NCBI GenBank assembly: GCA_030430565.1
Contig: JAUIKS010000010.1
Location: forward strand, 1 to 64,000
DNA: 64,000 nt
Source: Polyangia bacterium
GTDB taxonomy: Bacteria > Myxococcota_A > Polyangia > Nannocystales > Nannocystaceae
Direction: 5' to 3'
Positions within the stretch are counted from its first letter, which is position 1, and every line of letters begins with the position of its first letter. The notes beneath the pieces are model-generated. The model searched no databases and was not told the origin of the DNA. It saw only the letters and a list, made by a program, of their open reading frames with translations. Of the stretch, positions 47,201-55,176 are shown in pieces. The translations under genes and the position numbers were made by a program.

Positions 47201-47888
47201 TCGCCGCGGCTCGCTCCCGCGCGCCCGCGAAGGTCGCGGCCGAGACGCTCGCGGTCGCGTCCCCCTCGCCGAGGTCCTTGGCCAGGCCCCAGTCGATCAC
47301 GACGGTCTCGCCGAAGTCGCCGAGGAGGATGTTCTCCGGCTTGAGGTCGCGGTGGATGATGCGCTCGCTGTGGGCGTAGGCGATCGCCTCGGCGACCGCG
47401 AGCACGTGGGGGAGCAGCGCGAGGCGCTCGCCGAGCGAGCCGGTCTTGCGGAGGCGACGCGCGAACGAGCGCCCCGCGACCAGCTTCATCGAGAAGAACG
47501 GCTCTCCGTCGGGCCAGCAGCCCGCGTCGTAGACCGGGACGATCCCCGGGTGCTGCAGCCGCGCGGTGAGTCGCGCCTCGCGGATGAAGCGCTCGCGGCT
47601 GTCTTCGTCGGTCCCGCGTCGCAATTCCTTGAGCGCGACCGTGCGCCCGAGATGGGGCTCGCGCGCCCGCAGGATCTTGCCGACGCCGCCGCGCGCGAAC
47701 GTGCCCTGGACGTCGTAGCGCGCGCGCGTGACCTCGGGGAGCGGGAGCTCGCGGGCGCCGAGCTCGTGCCGGTGACCGGCCGTCGACAGCACGGTCATCG
47801 CGTCCGCGAGCGGCTCGTCACGGCGAAGCTCATCGTCCGTCGCACGCGGTCGACGCTCGCCCTCCGCTGCGGCTCGCTCCTGCATCAT
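44229..47888 (-). CDS. Ser/Thr protein kinase with WD40 repeats
   Basis: A 1,219-residue protein. The kinase fold begins near YDVQGTFARGGVGKILRA, with catalytic loop HRDLKPENILL and VVIDWGLAKDL, where DWG replaces DFG, as in many myxobacterial kinases. The region between DWG and GTPAYMPPEQA holds an insert rich in Ser/Ala/Pro of ~80 residues. A transmembrane helix (ALAVLAVLAIGGAISVS) follows, then a short coiled coil and around a dozen WD40 repeats (GHTSTVNDVAYTPDGASLF, GHDGPVLSLAFSHDGRTLAS), forming one or two propellers, probably periplasmic. The start is ATG 47888 (or 47885); the longer frame adds an Arg-rich stretch. Likely a signal-sensing kinase whose propellers bind proteins. Confidence 0.92.
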   Translation of the reverse strand: MMQERAAAEGERRPRATDDELRRDEPLADAMTVLSTAGHRHELGARELPLPEVTRARYDVQGTFARGGVGKILRAREPHLGRTVALKELRRGTDEDSRERFIREARLTARLQHPGIVPVYDAGCWPDGEPFFSMKLVAGRSFARRLRKTGSLGERLALLPHVLAVAEAIAYAHSERIIHRDLKPENILLGDFGETVVIDWGLAKDLGEGDATASVSAATFAGARERAAATLRERPGASRSEDMSVKTPSPTRAPPSSESAATPPEDSSSAVSSTGEGLTMTGTIMGTPAYMPPEQAIGLPVDERADVYALGAILYHVLGGRAPYTGDDSVDVLRRVTAGPPPPLRRVQRGVPDELRAIVDKAMAREPAGRYPTAREFAEDLRRFQTGKIVGAHRYTPLERAFRFVRRYRTALAVLAVLAIGGAISVSEIVREKNIANMQRAAAEAAQSEAETERRLADIHSDELTLEQARIAVERDPARAITLLAGLSGQFTDWSAARVIAADAHAQGLPTILRGHTSTVNDVAYTPDGASLFTSSDDNTIRRWSVHTGELERVYRGHEDEVWGVSVSADGRYLASSSKDRSVRLWDLVSGEVSILRGHEAGVFSNTFTPDSAQLATFAHDQTMRLWTLATGESRVVKKFYKSPKRAVSMFSVTPDGRFVAHEGEAGELLVTALRGEGEADDETRAYQPSGPMVSLSFSPDGRLIATVTEAGGLLLLERETGEPRPLPWLHPDQKLRWAGFTPDSAELMLTDRRGTLTLRDLQTQAAREFEIGRGITRLAFSPDEQRIALARTDGLIELIDRQTGEQRRLRKFNDAVLGLEFSPDGSSLAASSTDHTARVWPIAAPSQEVLRGREEPVDVKQLRVDPTGRLVASGDAKGVVHLHDRVSGRTVALEEHARAITAIAFSPDGATLVTASRDGALHLWDRTGLHLRALTGTGGAVFRLAFAPDGETLAAGDGHGVIRLFHTRDWSSRDLAGHDKVIRALAFSADSGTLASGSRDHTVRVWALRDDASSQGQSQSQILRGHDGPVLSLAFSHDGRTLASGSSDHTVRLWSTQSWAPRVLEVGGNGTTRVLFTADDSALITASREQAIRIWDTRSGTARAVLRGHRASVTDLSLALDGKTLASSSHDATVRLWDLETTESRVLAGHTRSVHAVAFSPDGRSVVSTAGDGTARIWDDDLPRDEPGLRRWLEQMSSTRTRQESEARESAPTDTLEG

Positions 47889-48212
47889 TCGTCTCGGCCA
47901 AGACTCCGCGCGCGTGACCCCGCGCGCGCGCTCACCGTTGGCCGTGGAGGCCCTCGGCCTCGCGAGTATACCGTCGAGACGCGGACCCGCTCGCGCGATC
48001 GGGGCGGCTGGGTCGCGCGTGCGATCCCGTGCGTCGTCGCGCGTTCGCGGCGAGCGAAGACTACGATCGCCGCGTCGAGATCCCGCCCGTCGCATACACC
48101 ACCCCGCCTGTCAGACCTTCGTTCGCCGCGCGAGGTTTCAACGCCGCAATTTCAACGCGGTGCTCAAAGATGTCGTCGCCGCCGGCCCTCCGGTCGATCG
48201 AGCGCGGGGTGG
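47889..48212. other. Gap between VIT/VWA gene and WD40 kinase gene
   Basis: 324 bp on the minus-strand path from the VIT/VWA gene to the kinase gene. It probably contains the kinase promoter. No clear -35/-10 pair, terminator, repeat or small gene was recognised; open frames here are Arg/Pro-rich and not protein-like. Confidence 0.35.
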
Positions 48213-50423
48213 CTACCGGCTGCGTCGCTCGATCATCGGCGGCGCCGACGAGCGCGGCCCGAGCAGCAGCTCGATGGTCCCGAGGTCGAGCGCGTCGTCC
48301 TCGACCGCCGGCCTGCCGCCGCGCGGCGGCGAGAAGTTGAGCGGGTAGCGGACGCGGTAGATCCGGTCGTCCCCGGTGCCGGCGGGGATGTCGAGCGCCC
48401 AGGCGGCCTCGACGAGGCAGTCTTCGAAGCGCGCGTCGGCGTGGTTGAGCTCCTGCTGGGCGATGGCGGTGAACATCACCTCGCCCTTGCCGACCTCCAG
48501 CTCCAGCGTCACGCGGCCTCCGAGGACCTCGTTGCGCGCCAGCGCCTCGTTGTAGCAGGCGCGCGCGCGCGGGTAGACGCGCGTCCCCAGGTAGTTGCGG
48601 AAGATCCGGCGATCCAGGTAGCCGCGCGCGCGCTGACCTCCGCGGCCGGCCCAGGTGATCGTCAGCTGGGCGAGGCGGCGGTCCCGGCGGGTCACCCACG
48701 GCGGGCGGATGAAGCCGTCGCGGGCGGCCTTGTCGGGGTCGCCGCCCCCGACCGCGGCCGCGAGGGCGGGCGGCGCGACGCCCTCGAGCTTGGCCCGCGC
48801 GGTCGCCTGAAAGTTGATGGTGCCGCCTCTGGCGTGGACGTTCACCGGCGGCGGCTTCCCGCCCTGATATGTCCCTTTGGCCACGAGTACATGGCCCGAG
48901 ACGAGCCCGCTCGGCGGCTCCGAGTCGAGCGCGGCGCGGCGCGGCAGCTTGATGTTGAGCGACGAGACGACGCGCGGCGAGCTGAGCAGCGCCTTGATGT
49001 CGGGGTCGCGCTTCTCGAGCCGATCGAGGCGGATCCTCGCGTCGAGGGTGCCGGCGAGCACGGCGGCCGGGTGCGAGGGCGCGATGCCCTCGTGGGTCAG
49101 CAGCGGCTCGTCGATGAAGAACAGCAGCTCCGGCCGGTTACGGACGCCCCGCAGCGACTGCTCGTAGACCGCGCGCACGGCCCCCGCCGGGCGCCCGGGC
49201 GGCAGCATGCCGTCGGTCAGCACGAGGATCAGCGGGCGCTTGGCGTTGCGCTCGCGGACGCGCGCGCCGGCGAGCGCGAGCGCGTTCGCGATGTCCGTCC
49301 CCTGCTCGCGCCGCTGCTCGTCGAGCTGGTCAGCGAGGCGCGCGCGCGCCTTGCCGTCGCGCACCGAGGGCCAGCGCGCGCGGCGTCCCTCGGCCTTCGC
49401 GCTCGCGGGCGAGCGCACCAGCGGCGTCGGCTCGCGGGCGAAGGTGATGGCGTCGAAGGTCGCGGAGGAGGGCAGGTGGTCGAACAGCGCGCCGACCAGG
49501 TTGACGGCCTCGCGGTGCATCGCCGAGTCGGTCGAGCGCGAGCGGTCGATGAGCACCACCACGTGGTCGGGCTTCAGCGTCGTCGCCGGGCCGAGCCGGA
49601 GGAACATTTTAAACTCGCCGCCGTCGCGGCTGGGGTCGCGGCGCGCCGTGTAGTGGATGTCGAGCTTGTTGGTCCGCGACTGCCCGACCTCCTTCGCCGG
49701 CCACGCGATCAAGGCGCTGTTCTCCGGGTTCGAGAGCATGACCTTCTGGCCGTCGTTGCCGTTGCCGTCGACCCAGAAGGTCGGCTTGCCCTTGTCCTGC
49801 GGGTCCTTCACCAGCACGCGGCGCTCGTCCGAGAGCCCGAAGCGGCGGTCGCCGCGACCGGGCATCTCGATCTCCCACCGGTCGCCGCGCAGCTGCGGCA
49901 GCACGTCGAGGATCAGCTCGACCTGGGTCGTCGACGAGGGCTCGAGGCTGAACGCGATCAGCTCAGCGCCGGGCAGGTCGCCGGCGGCCTCGGGCTCGAG
50001 CGCGCGCAGGTAGACGACGCCGGGCTCGCGGCGACCGGAGGTCTCGGCCGCGATCGCCGTGATATTACCGTTCGACCAGGTCCCGTCACGCCCGACCCGC
50101 AGCCCGCGGATCGAGGACTCCCGCGGGAGCGCGAGGGTCAGCAGCGCGTCCTGCTTCTGCGAGCTGGAGTTTCGCAGCGCGACGCGCAGCCGCAGCTCGG
50201 TCTGGTAGCTCTTCGTCTCCCCGACGATGACCTCGTAGCTGCGCTCCTGGACCGGCGTGTAGCCGACGTCCGGGTTGCGCTGCGGGTCCGTGTGCAGCAT
50301 GTCGGCGGACGCGGGGCGCGAGGCGCTCGCGAGCGTCAGGCCGAGGAGCATCGGCGCCAACGCGGCCAGCGAGGACAGCGTACGCCGTGTCAGCGAGGCC
50401 CAGGGACGAGGCGCGCGCGGCAT
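48213..50423 (-). CDS. Secreted VIT/VWA protein with AgmX/PglI-type C-terminal domain
   Basis: A 736-residue exported protein. A signal peptide (SLAALAPMLLGLTLASASRPASA) is followed by a VIT-like domain (YEVIVGETKSYQTELRLRVALRN), a VWA domain with MIDAS DRSRS in VVVLIDRSRSTDSAM and VLTDGMLPPG, and a C-terminal domain like that of AgmX/PglI. The last reads LGTRVYPRARACYNEALARN and RVTLELEVGKGEVMF, with a Cys near the start and another in FEDCLVEAA. The AgmX/PglI type is known from myxobacterial gliding-related and surface proteins. GTG 50426 immediately before the ATG is an equally possible start. It may share a unit with the WD40 kinase, as both are on the minus strand. Confidence 0.82.
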   Translation of the reverse strand: MPRAPRPWASLTRRTLSSLAALAPMLLGLTLASASRPASADMLHTDPQRNPDVGYTPVQERSYEVIVGETKSYQTELRLRVALRNSSSQKQDALLTLALPRESSIRGLRVGRDGTWSNGNITAIAAETSGRREPGVVYLRALEPEAAGDLPGAELIAFSLEPSSTTQVELILDVLPQLRGDRWEIEMPGRGDRRFGLSDERRVLVKDPQDKGKPTFWVDGNGNDGQKVMLSNPENSALIAWPAKEVGQSRTNKLDIHYTARRDPSRDGGEFKMFLRLGPATTLKPDHVVVLIDRSRSTDSAMHREAVNLVGALFDHLPSSATFDAITFAREPTPLVRSPASAKAEGRRARWPSVRDGKARARLADQLDEQRREQGTDIANALALAGARVRERNAKRPLILVLTDGMLPPGRPAGAVRAVYEQSLRGVRNRPELLFFIDEPLLTHEGIAPSHPAAVLAGTLDARIRLDRLEKRDPDIKALLSSPRVVSSLNIKLPRRAALDSEPPSGLVSGHVLVAKGTYQGGKPPPVNVHARGGTINFQATARAKLEGVAPPALAAAVGGGDPDKAARDGFIRPPWVTRRDRRLAQLTITWAGRGGQRARGYLDRRIFRNYLGTRVYPRARACYNEALARNEVLGGRVTLELEVGKGEVMFTAIAQQELNHADARFEDCLVEAAWALDIPAGTGDDRIYRVRYPLNFSPPRGGRPAVEDDALDLGTIELLLGPRSSAPPMIERRSR

Positions 50424-50614
50424 CACCTCACCGTAGCGCAGCCCGGCAGCGCGCGCCCGTCGACGACCGCTGCGGGCTCAGGGTCGCGCTCTCGCGCGAT
50501 TTTAGAGCGACGCGCGCGTCAGGCGGCGCGCCGGCGCGGGCGGAATTGCGAGCCGAGCCGCGTGTCGACGTCTGCGCGTCGGCCTCCCGGGTTAATATGT
50601 CCAATAGAGCATGT

Positions 50615-51514
50615 TCATGTGCTGGCGCGGAGCCCCAGCTCGACCAGCCAGAGCATAAACGCGACCCGCACGCTGCGGAGCGGGATCGAGATCACGAAGA
50701 ACTGAATGTAGCTCATGCGCGTGGTCCCGGCGGCCCAGGTCCCCAGCGAGTAGGGCAGCGGGGTGCAGGCGGCGATCGCGAGGCCGAGCGCGCCGTAGCG
50801 CTCGATCAGGTCGTGCACGGCGGCGCCGTTACCCTGCCGGATCTTGCGGCGAAACCAGCGCGTCTTCGACAGCCGACGGCCGATCGTGAAGCCCGTCACC
50901 CCGCCCAGGACGCTGCCGAAGGAGCTCCAGAACACGACGCTCCAGAAGCCGAGGCCGCCGGCCAGGCCGAGCGCGCTGAAGGCGTCCGGCGGCAGCGGGA
51001 TCGTGAAGCCGTCGGGGAAGTAGAAGCCGAGCATGACCCCGGTCGCGCCGAGGTGCTCGACGAACAGCTCGGCGACGGCGCGCAGCGGCTCGCTGAGCCA
51101 GTAGCCGATGGCCGCGATGATCGTCGTGAAGGCCATCATCCCGACGACGAGGTTGAAGATGATGCGTCGCGGGCTCAGCGTGCCCGAGCTCGCGGCGCCG
51201 GCCGACTCGCGCGCACGCCAGCGGTCCGCGAGCTCGCGGAGCTCGTCCGCGCGCTCGGGCTTGAGCTCCTCGAGCAGCTCGAGCAGCGCCGGATCGATCG
51301 CGTCCGCCCGCGCGAGCGCGTCGACGGTCTCGGCCGCGCGCGCGTCGGCGTCGTCGAGCCCCGCGAGCGCGGCCGCGGCCGCGGCGTCGTGACGCTCGAG
51401 CACGCGCCGGAGCTCGTCCGGTGAGAAGCCCGCGCGCAGCAGACCCCGGAGCTCGTCGAGCTCCGGGAGTGAGTCGCCCGCGCTCGGGCTCGGTGCCGCC
51501 GTTGTCTCGGTCAT
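50615..51514 (-). CDS. VTT-domain (DedA/YqaA-like) membrane protein
   Basis: A 299-residue protein. The first ~110 residues are a soluble, acidic helical region rich in Ala/Leu/Glu, unusual for this family. A transmembrane segment (IIFNLVVGMMAFTTIIAAIGYWL) and a VTT domain follow. The VTT signature is FGSVLGGVTGFTIGRRLSKTRWF and YGALGLAIAACTPLPYSLGTWAAGTTRMSY. VTT/DedA proteins are membrane proteins linked to lipid carrier or lipid scrambling activities. Start ATG 51514 gives the full N-terminal region; the longer frame is Arg-rich noise. Confidence 0.82.
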   Translation of the reverse strand: MTETTAAPSPSAGDSLPELDELRGLLRAGFSPDELRRVLERHDAAAAAALAGLDDADARAAETVDALARADAIDPALLELLEELKPERADELRELADRWRARESAGAASSGTLSPRRIIFNLVVGMMAFTTIIAAIGYWLSEPLRAVAELFVEHLGATGVMLGFYFPDGFTIPLPPDAFSALGLAGGLGFWSVVFWSSFGSVLGGVTGFTIGRRLSKTRWFRRKIRQGNGAAVHDLIERYGALGLAIAACTPLPYSLGTWAAGTTRMSYIQFFVISIPLRSVRVAFMLWLVELGLRAST

Positions 51515-51626
51515 CCGCTCGCGGTGGACCGCGCGCGGCGAGTCCGTTCCGACTGGAGAAGCAGGAGCCCGCTGCGTCGGGATCCCGCGCGGGATTTTAC
51601 AGCACCACGTTCCCCGGTCATCCGCG

Positions 51627-52508
51627 CTAACGCGCCTTGTGGGACACGGCGACCATCGACTCGACCTCCTCGCTGAGCCGCAGCCCGCGAAAGTCACCGT
51701 CGAGGCGCTCGAGCGCGAGCCCGGCAGCCGGGAGCAGCGCGCGCAGCTCCTCGGGGAAGATCTGCCGATGCGCGAGATGGACGACCTCGCTCGGGCGCGA
51801 CGGCCGCTGAGGCGTCTCTCCCTGCTCGAGGCGCGCGCGCGCGCGCGGCGTGTCCTCGTCGTAGAAGATGCGGATGTGACAGACCTGCGTGTGTGAGTCG
51901 TAGCTGTGGTTGGTCGAGTAGAGCAGCCGCTCGCGCGTGCGCGGGTGCACAAACGGCGTGAGCGCGTGCCGACGCGCGGGGTCCCACGTCAACCAGTCGA
52001 GGTCCGGCAGCATGACATCAAAGGCGAAGGTCCCGCCCGGGGCGAGCACCCGCGCGACCTCGCGAAAGCAGCGCAGCAGCTCCTCGGCGGTGTACAGGTG
52101 CTGCAGGGTGTTGAAGGGCGCGATGACGAGCTCGAAGCTCTCGTCCGCGAACGGGAGCGAGCGCATGTCCGCGAGCTCGAGCCGCGCGCGCGCGCGCAGC
52201 TCCGCGGGCTCGCGGCTGAGCTTGCGCGCGAGCGCGTCGAGCATCGAGCGCATCCGGTCGAGCGCCGTGACGGCGTGCCCGTCCCGCAGCAGCGGGACCG
52301 TGACGCGCCCTGTGCCCGCGCCGAGCTCGAGCAGCGAGCGCGGCCCGCCCGTGACGGGACCTGTCCGCCTGGCCAGGCCTCGGTACCACATCGCGTCGCC
52401 GAGGCGCTCGTGGTACTCGAAGTCGTACAGCTCGGCGTCGATATAGTGATCGCTCGAGCCGTGGGCGAGCAGCGCTCGCCGCTGTGCCTCCCGCTCGCGC
52501 TTGCTCAT
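51627..52508 (-). CDS. Class I SAM-dependent methyltransferase
   Basis: A 293-residue methyltransferase. Motif I is LLELGAGTGRVTVPLLRDG; the acidic end of strand beta-2 is in VTALDRMRSML. The FELVIAPFNTLQHLYT block and FAFDVMLPDLDWLTWDP give the Rossmann core. The substrate is unknown. Its ATG start overlaps the pcnB stop (ATGA), so it is translationally coupled to the poly(A) polymerase gene. A role in RNA or tRNA methylation would suit the neighbour but is only a guess. Confidence 0.85.
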   Translation of the reverse strand: MSKREREAQRRALLAHGSSDHYIDAELYDFEYHERLGDAMWYRGLARRTGPVTGGPRSLLELGAGTGRVTVPLLRDGHAVTALDRMRSMLDALARKLSREPAELRARARLELADMRSLPFADESFELVIAPFNTLQHLYTAEELLRCFREVARVLAPGGTFAFDVMLPDLDWLTWDPARRHALTPFVHPRTRERLLYSTNHSYDSHTQVCHIRIFYDEDTPRARARLEQGETPQRPSRPSEVVHLAHRQIFPEELRALLPAAGLALERLDGDFRGLRLSEEVESMVAVSHKAR

Positions 52509-53932
52509 CCGTGCGCGGCGGGGGTCGACGGCTTGGCGCCGCCGGACGAGGCGGAGTTGGCGTTGGCCTTCGACGACGACTCGCTCTTGTCGCGCTTGTC
52601 GCCGCGCTTGCGCGAGCGCCCGCGACGACGTCGCTTCTTACGCCCGGGGCTGGGCTCCACCGCCTGGCGCTCACGGTGCGCGCTCGCGAGCTGAAGCCAG
52701 AACTGCAGCTCGCTCTCGTCGGTCTCGCGCGCGCGCACGGTCACGCCCAAAAACACGAGCGCGTCGTGGAAGTGCTGACGCTGGACCATCGACGGGCGGC
52801 GGCGGCGGCGGCGACCCTCGAGCGGCTCGATCATGTGGTGGTGCGCCATCAGGATCTGGCGCGCGAGCTCGCGGTCGCGACGCGCGACGCCCAGCGAGAC
52901 GCAGAACTCCGACATCAGCTGCTCGATCTTGCGATCGAAGCTCGCGCGCGAGCCCTCCGCCCACGAGCGCTCGATCAGCGGCGCGAACAGGATCGCCAGC
53001 AGCACGCCGTTGCCGGCGACCTGCTCGGTCTGGACCGTGAACTCGTCGAGCGCGTCGAGCAGCGACCACAGCCACGGGTCGACGCGCGCGCGCGCCGAGC
53101 GTCCGCGCGCGGTGCCGCGATGCAGCGCCATGTACTCGGGCGTGAGCGCCTCGAGCAGACCTGTCTCGAGCATCAGCTCGAGGCTGCGGCGCGAGGCGCC
53201 GCCGCGCAGGATCTTGTAGAGCTCCTCGAGCACCCGCGCGCGCGAGCACTTGGCGATGTCGGAGGTCGTCTCGAGCAGCGCGCCCCAGGTCGCCTCCTCG
53301 ATGGTGAAGTCGAGCCGGGCCGCGAACTTGACCGCCCGGATCATCCGCACCGGGTCCTCCTGAAACCGCACGATCGGGTCGCCGATGGTCCGGATCACGC
53401 CGCGGTCGAGGTCGTGCAGGCCGTCCACGAAGTCGACGATCGTGTTGGTCGGGACGTCGTAAAACAGCCCGTTGATCGTGAAGTCGCGGCGGAGCGCGTC
53501 GTCCTCGATGCTGCCCCACTCGTTGTCGTGGGTGATGAGGCGGTCGTCGTCGCCGGCGCGGCTGACCGGCGTCGTCCGGAAGGTGCTCGTCTCGATGATC
53601 TTCGAACCGAAGAACACGTGCGCGAGCTTGAAGCGACGACCGATGATCCGCGAGTTGCGGAAGGTCTTGCGGATCGACTCCGGCGTCGCGCTCGTCGCGA
53701 CATCAAAGTCTTTCGGCTTTCGCCGCAGGTAGAGATCGCGGACGCAGCCGCCGACGAGATAGGCCTCGTGGCCGCCGGTGAGGAGCTTTCGGACGACCTT
53801 GAGGGCGTCGGAGTCAACATCCCGGATCGAGAGGCGCCCCTTCGCGCGCCCGCCCTCTCCCCGGGGGGAGCGAGTGGCGATGGCGCGCCGGGAGCCGGTC
53901 TCGACGGCGGGCTCGGGCTCGTTCTCGGACAT
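52505..53932 (-). CDS. pcnB: Poly(A) polymerase / CCA-adding nucleotidyltransferase family (PcnB-like)
   Basis: A 475-residue class II nucleotidyltransferase. GG and DxD motifs: AYLVGGCVRDLYLRRKPKDFDVATS. Also RRDFTINGLFYD and EDPVRMIRAVKFAARLDF. After the helical body the C-terminus is very basic (GRKKRRRRGRSRKRGDKRDK) with a Ser/Ala tail, as in bacterial PcnB, which adds 3' A-tails to RNA for decay. CCA-adding enzymes share the core, so that identity is not excluded, but the basic tail favours PcnB. Overlaps the downstream methyltransferase gene by 4 bp. Confidence 0.9.
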   Translation of the reverse strand: MSENEPEPAVETGSRRAIATRSPRGEGGRAKGRLSIRDVDSDALKVVRKLLTGGHEAYLVGGCVRDLYLRRKPKDFDVATSATPESIRKTFRNSRIIGRRFKLAHVFFGSKIIETSTFRTTPVSRAGDDDRLITHDNEWGSIEDDALRRDFTINGLFYDVPTNTIVDFVDGLHDLDRGVIRTIGDPIVRFQEDPVRMIRAVKFAARLDFTIEEATWGALLETTSDIAKCSRARVLEELYKILRGGASRRSLELMLETGLLEALTPEYMALHRGTARGRSARARVDPWLWSLLDALDEFTVQTEQVAGNGVLLAILFAPLIERSWAEGSRASFDRKIEQLMSEFCVSLGVARRDRELARQILMAHHHMIEPLEGRRRRRRPSMVQRQHFHDALVFLGVTVRARETDESELQFWLQLASAHRERQAVEPSPGRKKRRRRGRSRKRGDKRDKSESSSKANANSASSGGAKPSTPAAHG

Positions 53933-54039
53933 TGGCGTAGCTGACCCAGAATCGGGCCGCGCCGCTCATCTAGCACACCAACGCCCGCCCGGTCGAAGGA
54001 GGACTGTGTCCCCGGGCGCGCGGTTTCGCGCGCTCCGGC

Positions 54040-54067
54040 TTGACGGCCGGTTAATCCGTGTAATACT
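54040..54067 (+). promoter_or_regulatory. Possible promoter for the SPL-like gene
   Basis: TTGACG at 54040-54045 and TAATAC at 54061-54066 (or AATACT one base later) resemble a -35/-10 pair, with a 15-16 base spacer that is a little short. It lies about 30 bp before the start codon in a more A/T-rich patch than the surroundings, with AGGAGG directly before the start. Low confidence. Confidence 0.35.
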
Positions 54068-54095
54068 GATTTTAAGTTCAGTGCTAGGAGGCGCC

Positions 54096-54983
54096 GTGCT
54101 TCGATCCCACCAATCACTCCGTTCTTGCCATGGCCGACACCTGATCCTCGGGGGCGCATCCGGGCCCGAGGTCGATCCAGAGGGCGCCTTGGCGGGGTTG
54201 TTCGCGGAGCAAGAAGCGGCCCGCGAGTCGGTGGTCTCGGCGACGGTGCGGCTGGCGAGCCGCCAGGACGCGCGCTGGGCCGAGCCGGTGATGCGCTGGC
54301 TTCACGGTCATGGGAGACGAGTGATCATGCGCACATGTGCGGTGATGCCGCGTAGCCTGATCCACGCCGTGAAAGAGTGCGAAGGCACGGTGCAGTACGA
54401 GCTCGCGCACCATCGCCCGGCGTTTCAGCGGGCGCTCTTGGGTCCTGACGCCGATCCGGCGGCCGCGCTGCTGCTGCAGGCCCAGCACCTCCAGCAGCTC
54501 TCCATCCCGGTCGTCGGGCATCTCGGCCCGGTGTTTCCCGGGATCTCAGCCGCCGTCAGCGCGAGCGATCACGGCTGCGAGTCGATCGAGCCGCTCCTCG
54601 GCCACATCGCCGCCGCGGGGGTACGCGATGTCCATATCAGCGCCGGGGTATTGACGGACGCGCGACTCGCGGCGTTGGAGCCGCTTCTGGAGCTCGCCGC
54701 GCTCGCGGGGCTTCGGCGAGTTTTTGGTCTCGGTCATCAAGGCTACCGAGGCCGAGGCGGCGCAGGCCCCTGGCGCCTGCGACGCTTCACCCGTCGCGCG
54801 CTGATTGAGTCCGTCGCTGGGCTAGCGCGGGATCACGCGCTCGTGGTCGACGCGTGCGGCTGCGCGTTCGCGTGTCACAGGGACCCAAACGCAACGAACC
54901 CGGGACCGCTTCGTCCCGGGTTTGTCTCCTTCAAGCCTCAAGAGCTGTTCGCGCTCGTTTCGCCCGTGGATCAAGCAGGGTAG
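54096..54983 (+). CDS. Radical-SAM/SPL-like barrel lacking the Fe-S cluster motif (tentative)
   Basis: A 295-residue protein. The pattern of strands and helices resembles the TIM barrel of SPL-type radical SAM repair proteins: ESVVSATVRLASRQDARWAEPVMRWL, RRVIMRTCAVMPRSLIHAVKECEG, then LQAQHLQQLSIPVVGHLGPVFPGI, followed by IEPLLGHIAAAGVRDVHIS. The CxxxCxxC motif that would hold a 4Fe-4S cluster is absent, as is the usual N-terminal portion. A separate cluster of Cys/His appears near the C-terminus (DACGCAFACHRD). The start is GTG 54096 with an excellent AGGAGG; the longer frame is antisense to pcnB. If the fold is right, it has lost radical chemistry or works differently. Family assignment is by eye only. 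Confidence 0.5.
   Translation: MLRSHQSLRSCHGRHLILGGASGPEVDPEGALAGLFAEQEAARESVVSATVRLASRQDARWAEPVMRWLHGHGRRVIMRTCAVMPRSLIHAVKECEGTVQYELAHHRPAFQRALLGPDADPAAALLLQAQHLQQLSIPVVGHLGPVFPGISAAVSASDHGCESIEPLLGHIAAAGVRDVHISAGVLTDARLAALEPLLELAALAGLRRVFGLGHQGYRGRGGAGPWRLRRFTRRALIESVAGLARDHALVVDACGCAFACHRDPNATNPGPLRPGFVSFKPQELFALVSPVDQAG
54897..54923 (+). terminator. Terminator-like hairpin inside the 3' end of the SPL-like gene
   Basis: A perfect 10-bp stem (54897-54906 with 54913-54922), loop CGCTTC, followed by TTGTCTCC. It looks like an intrinsic terminator but lies about 60 bp before the stop codon. Either the gene ends earlier in the ancestor (readthrough of a lost stop) or the hairpin has another role. 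Confidence 0.5.
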
Positions 54984-55053
54984 CGGCTGGCCACCTCCGC
55001 CCCACCAAGGGCTCCGTAGCGCGTGAACGAACGATCTAACGAGGGCAGGGCGG

Positions 55054-55176
55054 CTAGGTCGCCCCGTCGCCCTCATCGTCAGTGTTTAGCTCGTTGATGG
55101 TCGAGACGCAGGCCATGCTTCCCGCTGCGATCGAGAGGGCGGCCAACAGGAGCAGCGTGAAGAACTTGCGGTTCAT
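55054..55176 (-). CDS. Small 40-residue lipoprotein
   Basis: A 40-residue gene, MNRKFFTLLLLAALSIAAGS followed by MACVSTINELNTDDEGDGAT. It has a basic start, a 14-residue hydrophobic core and a lipobox GSMAC with Cys23; the 18 mature residues are acidic. The ATG overlaps the stop of the upstream GT-C/TPR gene (ATGA), so it should be translated by coupling; GGAG lies 10 bases before the ATG. Small lipoproteins of this kind can be membrane partners of larger proteins, but no function is known. Confidence 0.7.
   Translation of the reverse strand: MNRKFFTLLLLAALSIAAGSMACVSTINELNTDDEGDGAT

Noticed and set aside
44205..50705. A 2,166-codon open reading frame on the + strand.
   Set aside because: It lies antisense to the WD40 kinase and the VIT/VWA gene, whose minus-strand proteins have clear domains. 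The translated + strand is Arg/Ala/Gly-rich with no recognisable motif, as expected of antisense frames in high-GC DNA.
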